NCBI GenBank assembly: GCA_032622095.1
Contig: CP136065.1
Span: 52,139,949 to 52,203,948, forward strand
Direction of reading: 5' to 3'
Source: Siphonodentalium dalli
Lineage: Eukaryota > Mollusca > Scaphopoda > Gadilida > Siphonodentaliidae
DNA length: 64,000 nucleotides
Positions 40,001 through 52,000 of this stretch are shown in pieces (positions within the stretch are counted from its first letter, which is position 1; every line of letters starts with the position of its first letter). A program made the translations under genes and the position numbers. The notes below the pieces were generated by a model, which was given only the letters and a program-made list of their open reading frames with translations, was not told the origin of the DNA and did no database searches.

Positions 40001-43000
40001 ATGCTGGTGTTTGTAATTCAAGTTGAATATTTGTCACTAAAACACAAATTCTGATTGGTCGAGAGTTGCTATATAACTTTAGTTTTCGACTCACTAGCAT
40101 TGGCTTTTGAAAGGAGCACAGTGTCTTGACAAACGAGAGTAAAATACATCACACCACAGCCAGGAGTCAAGTGCTCACAGATGTTTACTATAGAGACATT
40201 GAAATGGAGTTGTTCGGTTGCTGTTCTGAGTGAACCCATAGAACGTACCCAGTGATTTGATCACCGAAAAAAGGATATCTCACTTAATGGCATGAAATAC
40301 TGATAAAAAGTGCATTTCGTGCAGTTTAATTAAATTTTGTTGTGGATTTAATTACAATGGAGATAAAAGTACCGTACCCTGTTGATTTGGATATCTGGGG
40401 ATCAGCCAGCTTTTTTAAACTGACATGTTATATCTGCGATTAGTATGAACATTTGGGAGCAAAGAGGGTAACCCATTGACAGTTGAGTACATCATATATG
40501 ACATCAGATCTGTGGGTGAATATATTTTGCAAGTAAACTGGGTATTATACCAAATAAACCATACAAAACATTAGCATTATTATTAAGCATGAGTCATGTA
40601 AATAAATAAAATATATTACTTTGGGGGAGTTATAGTCCATCTTTGGATAGTCTCAGAATTGCCATAAGTCTACACCCCTTATCAATAAACCGAATGTAGT
40701 GAGAAATAATCAGATAGCCTTGAGCAAACATACACCCTTGTCTGATAGCCTTCGCGGCGATATTTTTGTAGTAGGCATAGCCATTTTGAATTTTTTTAAC
40801 ATGGCAACATCATTAAAAATTGTCCTAAAACATTTGTGCTGTTTTCTTTAAATTCTGTGAGCTATCTCGTAAAATTGCGATCAAAAGAGATATTTCATAG
40901 TATTAGGGCAGTATAAATTATTCCTTTAAGGAGATGATTTTACGACGTTATATATACATGGTAACATAATATTTCCATAGAACTACCATAAACAACATAA
41001 ATGTCGTTCTATCTGCTAAAGGGTTAAGAAAGTTTTAATAAACGATTATGATGAATTATTGATATCAATAGTTATTACAAAACAAATTGACATTATTTAC
41101 TTACCGCTAACTTGAAACTCCTGTCATAGGTTGGATAATCATAATCCAAGGGATTAGCAAGCGAAAGATTTCCAGTTTGAGAATCTATCTTGAATTTCTG
41201 CTGAGGATCCCCAGAAACAAGCTGGTAATAAATTAACTTATTTGAGGGCGAGACGTCATCATCACTGGCTGATATCGTTTCAATGGTTTCTCCAACATTA
41301 AAATCCTCATTTATATCAGCACTTCTTTGAAAATCAGATGTGAAATGAGGCCTGTTATTATTGACGTCATTCACAACAACAATCACATAAACTGAATTAT
41401 TTTTCAATGAAGAGTTACTATATGGAACAGTGTTATAAGCTTCCACTTTCAGTGATCTATATTTACTAGTTCCTGGTTGTAGTAGTATTTTCTTATGGAG
41501 ATTGACCGTACCATTCTTTTCAACCTGGAAATACTTAATATCTCCTTGCAAAAGTCTGTACTCAGTTTTTTTATTTTCAGAAGTTATATCATCATCATGT
41601 GCCTCGACTACACAAATTATTCCTGTCCAATTTTCTTCTATATCACATTTTGTATTACTCTTAATGAATACAGGAGAGTGATTGTTGACATCCACAACAT
41701 GAATCGTTACATGGGCTTTAACAGATGGACCTTCACCATTTGTAGCTTCAACTCCAAAGGTCATTGTTTCTCCAACTTTATCCGCCAAATTTGCAATCAC
41801 ACTTATTTTCCCAGTATTATTATTCAACGTGAAATATTTTCCAACAGTTGACAAATGTCCTCCGACATTTGACACTATCTTGTACACTATTGGCTGTCCT
41901 GGATGATTAGCGTGAGCCATGATAGAGCAGTCTGTCTCACCATTAGCATCCTCTGGTATACTACAGTCAAATGTTGCTAAAATAGAAAATGAGAAATGTT
42001 ATAATGACTGGTAGAGTGAATTCAAACAAGGTATAATTGTGAAGTGCAAATGCAGTACCAAGCATGTTCCTGAGATTAGCTTAGAAAGTGATGGAAATTT
42101 TTGAGTGGAAATATAGCTCAATATCAGGATGTGAATGAGTCCTGTAGACCACACCAGACAATTAGCCCGTTCTTTACCAAATAGTCATTGATGAGTAGTA
42201 TATAAGACACCCTCAGTACTTGTATTATCTGTCAGCTTATGTTTCAAGAAAATCCCCTCCTGATGAATAATAGACCATTCCAATGTATGCTTTTAAAATT
42301 GAGTGGGAGAATCCATTCAGTATAGAAAGGGTTAAGAACAGGAAATATGTAGCTGTTTAAAAACCTTTGGTGGTTTGGAGCCTCAAATTAAGTAATGCTC
42401 GCTTTTTTCCACATCCCTGCCCTGCTCCAGATACCAAATATGTCCATTAATACATGAGATAATTTTATATGGAATTTATATAACTTGCTGACTATATAAC
42501 TTGCAGTCATAGAATTACCACTTCAGAGGGCATTTTCCCTTCCAGTTGTAATTAATTCAGGATCTATAGCCTATACCCAAGCAAAGTATGCCCATCTTTT
42601 TGTATCGACAATCCATGTGTTGTTTCTCAATTCAAATTTCTCGGTCATCATCCATCTGTAATAAGTTCCCCCCCCAAATTATTGATGTTTTTAGTCACTG
42701 CTTGGTGGAATCTTATGATATTGATTCTCTCACATGGCGTCTGGTGCATGACAACTACTGTGAGCATCCTTACTACTCACACAACTAATCATACTCAATC
42801 AAAAATCAGATCACAGTGGATCACAAAGTATGAGGTCTGTCTATCAATGGGAATACCAACCAAGGCTACAGGGGATCTGTTGGTGGGGTAGGGGTGTCCA
42901 GCACTCATCACCTTGAACCACACCAAAATATCCAAGTCACGTGCAGCCACATTTGGTTAAATTTTCCAACTCAGGTACAGTAATACTCTAAATAATCGAC

Positions 43001-46000
43001 TCCTTAACCACAGCAGAATTATGGGTAATTTTTTAGGATTTAATCGAAATATGGCTTGTTGCCATTCATTGGAAAGCTCTCAGTGAGAAAATTACCCATA
43101 ATTCTGCTGTGGTTAAGGAGTCGATTATTTAGGGCATTACTGTATCTCAAGCTTTTCAGTACAAACAATTGACAGAATATTGGAATATATTCAACTAGGT
43201 AAAAAAAAAAAAAAACTTCACTAAAGTGCTGGTTGGAAAACTAAAAACTACTAGATAATTGTCGACCTACAATTGATCATTTCCTGTTGTGTCAGGCAAG
43301 AATGTTCTAACTACTGAAATATTTGGCTGAAGTTATGGGTGAGACACCACCTCCAACTGCAAGCCACCACCACCCATCAAGATGCCCACCCTCCCCCTTT
43401 GCTATGTCTAAGTGAACATTCAGACGACCACGGTTCAATTGTAAGTGGAGGAATCGGGCCAGATATAACCATGGCTTTTTGTTCACACAATTGCGATGTT
43501 GTTTGTTTGTAAGCCATGGTTAACCACGTGATTGACTACCCTACGATCTTTCCATCTACAATTTCCATTGTACACACCACTGTGATTCAGTCGCAAGTAG
43601 AGGTAACCATTGCAAGGATACGCCATGATTTCCCATCTAAAATCAAACAGTGCTTGATATTTTTTTTTAACTCGCGATCTTACCGTGAGCACGCACAGTC
43701 CATATACCGGTTACTACCCATGACGAATAACTTTCCACTTATGATTGAATCGGGATCGTCTGAACGTTCACTAAGACAATTAAATTAGAGGACCACCAAT
43801 ATATATTATTTTTTTAACGTTTGCTCAGATGTGACGAATATGAAAACTGAGTTTGCCAGAAACGACCATATGTGCGAGCTGAGATTTTGAAGGAAAGCCA
43901 CTTTTTTCATAAATAAAATCTTTAAAAACTACAATCAAGCTCTCTAAATCACACAATTTGTGAATGGGGACTCGCCTAAAAACAGATGTTGACCATTTTC
44001 ACATATTGTACGTGTTCTGTGCAGCAATTTAATGTTCCATGGTTTATTTTGGGGGAAAAATCACCTTACTTTGTGAAAAAAGTGACAATTCTGGAACACA
44101 TCAGAACTTGATATACACCATTAATTAAAGTCATTTTATAGCAATACTTGACTTACTTTTGTTAAACACCAAAGGATTATCATCTATATTCTCGACATGT
44201 ATGGAGATATTTACTTTTTGGTAGATGGAATAGTCTATGTTGCCTGGAGGTATATCAGTAGCTGTAATCTGTAAAGAGTAAAACAAAGCCTGTTTGAGGT
44301 TACGACATTGTCTAAATTACATACAGCTAACTATGATATCTTAAGGTTACCATGGTACCATCAAAAATAATTATGAAGTTTATAGGAAATTATAACTATG
44401 AAGTTTGAAGAGAGATTTACTATAACATTTATGAAGTTACTAGCTGGGGTACCCGGGATTGCTCGGGTAAAGAAGATTAGAAACAACTTCAAGTGTTTTA
44501 CATTTACTCAATTTTAAAGAACATTTTTGTACACCATATTGGTGAGCATGGGTGAGGAGGTTTTGCAATAATCTAACCCTTGAGCATCTGTTGATCCATT
44601 CCTGATATGGTATGGATAAAGAGCATTCTGCTCGCTAATGCTAATCAAGGCGCTGTGTGACGTTGAGTGTGGTCTCTTTCAATGCTAACAATAAAGAGCG
44701 ATCATTGTTGATCTATTCCTGATATGGTATGGATAAAGAGCGTTCTGCTAGCTTATGTGCAGCAACTTGTTAACAGCATTCCACGCGGAGTCTCAACTGC
44801 TATTGTTAAGACATCTGAGGTCTTCAGGACCTATCTAATAAGATTCCCAGGGTCAAATTACCCCTATGTACAAATTTTCAGCTCCGAGGCTCCAGTCGTT
44901 TGGTCGCCTATAGCCCAGACAAATAAAGAAATTGAGTTTTATCAGTATAGATAACTGCTATGTTAGTTCTATAATGTGTCTTCCAACTCTGCAGTTATAC
45001 CATCATAACCTGAATTGATTATTTCTTAAATAGTACTTAAGATACACTGTACTTGCAAGTTGTTCACTTGTCAAGATATAACCAAGATTGTTTCATGATT
45101 TGAATTTATCATTTAAAATATCAGTGTTTGAACTATTTATCCATTTTTCACATGTATATGACCTTAATTGGTTTCACTGCATGGAGCATTTTATTACCCC
45201 AGAACTGACATGCACCCAGGTAAAGCAGTGCAAACTGAGTTTTTCTGCCACAAGCCAGGTAATCAGTTTACAGGTGAATCTCCCGGCCGCCATGACAATC
45301 ACAGTACGAAATCACCAGTCAAAGACAACCAACATAGTTCGATGATCAAACAGGAGCAAGTGAGATTTCAATGTATGAAATCGTGACTGTATAATTTGAG
45401 CACGCTAGCCACTGGATCAACATCTGCCTATGCCTACAACTCACAGTGAGAGTAAATTCTCTGTCGTTAGTTGGAGGATCATAGTCCAGTGGTTTGGCTA
45501 ATGTTAACGCGCCTGTCTGTGGTCCAATGTGGAACTTCTGTTTCTCGTTACCAGAAATAATTACGTAGTACACATTACTGAACTCCTTTGTTGTATCATT
45601 GTCACTCGCTGTTATCCTGAAATATATAGGAGGTTTATCACAAGTGTGATTTTCAAGTTGACAATGGTTGGATGTCAAGTGGATACTAAATAAAATATTT
45701 AACCCTTTCTGTACTTTCTGTTATTCATCTGGTGGGGTGTTCAGGAATAAGTAGATAACAGATAATAATACGCGTATGTGTGTATGTTATATTTTATTTT
45801 TTTATTTCTGTGTCACATGCCAACAAAGCATTCCATATTTGGCTAGCTCCGGGTCTAATTCCAAATGGGTAAGTCCATTATTTCCTGAACAGATGTCCGT
45901 AAAAATAATTAGTTGATAGATTGAACATGAATAAAGAGGTTACACACACAGGGTTTCAGGATCATGCACATAGGACTTAGAAACAGAAAATAGACATTGC

Positions 46001-49000
46001 ATGGTCTAATGTACAGTAATGCCCTAATTAATCGACTCCTTAACCACAGCAGAATTATGGGTAACTTTTCAGGATTTAGTCGGAAATATGGCTTGTTGAC
46101 ATTCATCGGAAAGCTCTCCCGAGAGCTTTCCGATGAATGGCAACAAGCCATATTTCCGACTAAATCCTGAAAAGTTACTCATAATTCTGATGTGGTTCCT
46201 AACCGAGAGCTTTCCGATGAATGGCAACAAGCCATATTTCCGACTAAATCCTGAAAAGTTACCCATAATTCTGATGTGGTTAAGGAGTCGATTATTTATG
46301 GCATTACTGTATGCGATATGTGGTTTTAAATATAATTCTGAATGAAATTTGATTTACTATTAACATTTACACATTAAGAGATGAAAGATAACAGTTATTA
46401 TCACTAATATAACATTTTCAGTGTCACCTTTTATAATTATATAAAGGATATTTACCACTGTAAAGGTTGTCCAACCGCCATGCTTTCAGGTACTGACATC
46501 AATTTTTTAAACTTATCGGTCTGGAATACAGGCTTGTTGTTGTTGATATCCTGGAAGAAAATGGTATCAAATACAAGCCTGGATATAGTGTGTCTGACAT
46601 TTGCAGAATGAGGTCCCCAGAGGGTGAATAAGTGATGCTATCCCACATAGCGGGGCTAGTGCCACCAAATTCACCATCTGGTGACCTCATTCTGCTTTGG
46701 CCTCAACTGCCATGGAAGACCTAGGATCGGATTGAAGTTCCCCAATTGAAGTTGGTGAATTTCACCCATTAGTCACCTTGATTATGAAATTTATCTGCTG
46801 CAAATTAGGGGGTATAGAGACTGAACAGAAGGGAAAAATTAACTAAAAACAATGTTAATTTGAGACTATAGGTACTACCCAGAAGATGAGGCCTAAGCAG
46901 AATGAGGTCCTCAGAGGGTGAATTTGGCCTCAATTCACCCTCCGACCTCATTCTGCAATGTCAGACACACTACATCCAGGCTTGATCAAATATCACAAGC
47001 TTGATTGTCTGTATATGTCTGATGAAACAGGGAGTGTTTATCATCAATGTAATGAAATCTGCAAAACAATTCATTATGTAACTACAGTAATGCCCTAAGT
47101 AATCGATTCCTGAACACAGCAGAATTATGGGTAACTTTTCAGGATTTAGTCGGAAATATGGCTTGTTGCCATTCATCGGAAAGCTCTCCCTGAGAGCTTT
47201 CCGATGAATGGCAACAAGCCATATTTCCGACTAAATCCTGAAAAGTTACCCATAATTCTGCTGTGTTTAAAGGCACGTGCGGCCTTAATTGTCGAAAATA
47301 TTCATATTTGTTCCAAACACCGTAAACAGAAAAACATTAAAACGCATACAGTTCCGTTCATATATACCATGACCATCGCGTAAACAGCATGTTATCATAA
47401 AGACCTACTATATTTTACCTAAGCAAGAGCCTGATTGTGTTACAGAAGATAGCACAATGCTACTGGATAATCACACACAAATGGCATAAACGCTCTTTAT
47501 TAGTTCCATATCAGGTATTCACCAACAAAGAACGCTCTTTATGTTTACCATCATAATATAAACAAACACCAGAAAAGTAACTTTTTATGCTTTTGTTTAC
47601 ATAACAATGGTCAAAGATATGACAATAACATACTGTTTATGCGATATTTCTTATTTGTATACGGACAAAGTCTATCTACATTTTGATGTTCTTTCTGTTT
47701 GATACGGTTTTTGACGGTGGAGATATTTTCTCAGGATACCCACCGCCAAGGCCAACCGTGTCTTTAAGGAGTCGATTACTTAGGGCATTACTGTAAGTGA
47801 AAAGCACTTTCATCTACCATTTCCTATGAAATTCCCTGATAAAATTGGCGATAACCAATTGGTGATAAAACATTGTTATGACATTGTTATGACATCATTG
47901 ACTGGTTCAAAACTATGAATGAACTGACATCACATCAATCACGTCAACAATCAAAACGACATTCCAACGTATATTCTTGTGTACTATAAACAAACAGTTC
48001 CTTGGATTTAACATTATTTGATTGTCAGCTACAATCATGGGTATTATGGTATAACATGTCACAAAGTAATTAATATGTATTTGCTGAGTATTTATACACA
48101 CAATGTGTTTGTAACGATTCATGTATCATGACGCAGCTAGTTTTCGTGGTTGTCTCATCGCAATATGGCCACAAACACTAGCCTCGTCGTGATACATGAA
48201 TCAATGCAAACACATTGTGTATATAACACGTATTTATCAGCATTTTATACTGAGTGAGTTTCTCTCCAAGATCTTTCAAATTCAATGGGTACGATCCATG
48301 GGGTTACTCAGGAACAGTTGTGGGAAACCTTCTTGTCAAAAGTGCTTATTTGATATGCATGCAGTCAAAAGCTATTCATGTTATTTCGTCACAATTTAGA
48401 GCAAACCACATTTGATGATGCTTAGAAGCATTGTGCCGGTTCATAACGTGATCATAATAACGACATGTATAGAAGCATTGTGCCAGTTCTTACCATGATC
48501 ATAATGACGACATGTATAGAAGAATTGTGACGGTTCTTACCGTGATCATAATAACAACATGCTTAGAAGCATTGTGCTTGTTCTTACCGTGATCATAATG
48601 ATGACATGTATAGAAGCATTGTTCATGGTTTTATCAGAATAAGGCTGCTGATTATAGGCTGATACAGTTAGTTCCTGCGGACTGCTCATTTTGTTAAGGT
48701 CCAATGTCCCAGTGACAACAAGGGTGCCATCTGTTCTGACAGAGAAAAGATTACCATCCCCACTGTGTAGAGAGTACAACATATCTGTGTTTATGGATGT
48801 AGCATCCCGATCACCAGCCTGTAACAGAAAGAAAGGATCTGAGTCTTAACCAGAGATCTGAGTCTGGGTGAGTTATAACTACAACATATGGATCAAAGGC
48901 TGATATGAAGCCATATTTAACCGAAAACTGATATTTTTACACGTAAGTATATCCATGGTGTCATAAAATAAAGTATACCCATGGTGTCGTATTTTTGCAT

Positions 49001-52000
49001 GTATTTGAACATTGTGTATCCAGGTGCAACAATTAATTTTTTACATTTTTCCAGTGGAAAAAAGTAATTAGTGATGATTAATATCATTCTGTATGTTGTT
49101 ATTGCAACTTGAAGTCTGAAACCCTGAATGCATCTTTAAGGCTAATATTCCCAATGAGTCAGTATTAAATACTCACAAGCAATTTAATTATATTTCCCAT
49201 ATAGCCTTCTGGATGGGAAAGAATTATCTCTTTTTCTGCAAAATAAGGTGGATTGTCGTTGACATCTGTCACACTAACAATGACTGTCGTAATGCTAGTT
49301 AGTTGTGGGATTCCATTGTCAACTGCTGCAACTATGACATTGACAGTCCCCTCCTTCTCTCTATCCAAACCATTTGACACTGCCAGTGTTCCGTCAGAAC
49401 TGATATTGAAGTGGTCACTCCTGGAAACATTAAATTGATATTAAGTAGCTAACTAGTATTTAGCAGCGTATTTAGCAGCTTATTCATTCAGCATAAAAAT
49501 ATTTAAATAAAAAAACTATAAATTTTAATTTAATTTCGGAAATCATTTTTAGTTTGAACTCTTTGCTCAATTTAACCCCCAAAAAAAAAACAATGTAATG
49601 AAATAAATATAAATTTTCATTTTTAATCAAAATTTTGAATAACTAACACCGTTATAACATCCGCTGGGGTACGCAGTCGCCAACAAGGTTTTGATTGAAA
49701 TCGGTCCATGGCTCTGGGAGAATAATCCCGAACAGGCAGACCTACTGAACAGAACCTACTGAACATCTATTATATACATAGATATGAAATTGCTATATCT
49801 AACTATTAACTCTTCCAGGACTGAAGATTTCTGACATTTTGTGTAAACCCTATGCCAATGCATTCTCTAATATATGTGAGTCTCCCATAAGGAGAATACA
49901 TATAAGAGAATGCATTGGCCTAACATTATTACGCTGACCTTGTAAGCCAGTGCATTCTGTTATATATATATATGGGAAACTTGTTTATATATGAAAGCAC
50001 TTGCAAAGGATCTTTAATGCTGCCCCAGTGTGGCTCCCGTCATGAAATTGTAAATATCTAGTGAATAATCACTTTAATACCAAATTAACCCTTTCATTAC
50101 TGAATAGATTCTGCCATTTAGTTATAAAAGTATGTGTTGGAATGGTCTACTATTAATTTGGAGGGACCTTTTGATAATACAAGAACAGAAGACATACAAT
50201 TCTTATTTAGTCAGACAATAAGATCAATGAAAGTGTCAATGAAACTGTAGCTCAACTTAGGTAGGGGAATAATTTAATGGTTGACAGTAAATGGAGGAAT
50301 AGGAAATGTGCTAATTGAAATGTCTAACATGTGCCAAAGGATTTAGTCATGCAAAGAGTCAATAAATCCAAGATGGTTGCTGGCGGCCATGTATTTTGGC
50401 CGAACGACCCCAAAATCACTCGTTCCCATCTAAATGTCAATACTAACATCTATGACATATTTCATGATGATCAGACGAACAGTACGACCTGTAGCCCGCG
50501 CCATTGGATTGAATTTTGAAATCCAAGATGGCCGCCAGCAGCCTTGTTTTTCGGCCAAATAACCCCAAAATGACTTGTTTCCCATCTGCATGTCATCATT
50601 AACATCCATGACTAATTTCATGAAGTTCCGACCAAAGCTACGACCTGTAGCCCGTGCCAAAGGATTTAGTCATGCAAAGAGTAAAATCCAGGATGGCTGC
50701 TGGCGGCCATGTTTTTTGGCCCAACGACCCCAAAATCACTCGTTCCCATCTACATGTCAATATCAACATCTATGACATATTTCATGATGATCAGACGAAA
50801 AGTACGACCTGTAGCCTGCGCCAATGGATTGAATTTTGAAATCCAAGATGGCTGCCAGCGGCCATGTTTTTTGGCCGAACGACCCCAAAATGACTCGTTC
50901 CCATCTACATGTCATTGTTAACATCCATGACAAATTTCATGAAGTTCCGACCAAAGCTACGACCTGTAGCCCACACCAAAGGATTTAGTCATGCAAAGAG
51001 TAAAATCCAAGATGGCTGTGGCGGCCATGTTTTTTGGCCGAACAACCCCAAAATTACTCGTTCCCATCTACATGTCAATACTAACATCCATGACAAATTT
51101 CATGATAATCAGACAAACAGTACGACCTGTAGCCCGCGCCAATGGATTGAATTTTGAAATCCAAGATGGCTGCCAGCAGCCATGTTTTTTTGCCATATAA
51201 AACCCAAAATGACTTGTTCCCATTTACATGTCAATGGCAACATTCATGACAAACTTCATAAACATCGGACCAAAGGTATGACCTGTAGCCCGCGCCAAAG
51301 GATTTAGTCATGCAAAGAGTAAAATCCAAGATGGCTGCTGACGGCCATGTTTTTCGGCCGAACGACACCAAAATGACTCGTTCCCATCTACATGTCATTG
51401 TTAACATCCATGACAAATTTCATGAAGTTCTGACCAAAGCTACGACCTGTAGCCCGCGCCAAAGGATTTAGTCATGCAAAGAGTAAAATCCAAGATGGCT
51501 GCTGGCGGCCATGTTTTTTGGCCGAACGACCCCAATATCACTCGTTCCCATCTACATGTCAATATCAACATCCATGACAAATTTCGTGATGATCAGACAA
51601 ATAGTACGACCTGTAGCCCGCGCCAATGGATTGAATTTTGAAATCCAAGATGGCTGCCAGCGGCCATGTTTTTTGTCCGAATGACACCAAAATGACTCGT
51701 TCCCATCTATATGTCAATGTCAACATTCACGACAAATCTCATAAAGATCAGATCAAAGGTATGACCTGTAGCCCGCGCCAAAGGAAATTGTTGACGGACA
51801 CACGCACACACACACACGGACGACGGACGCCAAACCATGGCAATAGCTCAAACTTACAAAGTAAGTTGACCTAACAAGAGGATGCACCTCGGATGCGGAC
51901 ATACCAACACAGTGCCAAATTAAAACACGGGCAGGATGGAACTCAAATTTAAAAGAAACAAAGAATAATAACTCTAGAACAGAAAACACAAACAATGTCA

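Noticed and set aside
50330-51872. Regular repeats that might be mistaken for a CRISPR array
   Set aside because: Units are ~163 bp with no short conserved repeat separated by unique spacers, the DNA is animal, and no cas gene is present.
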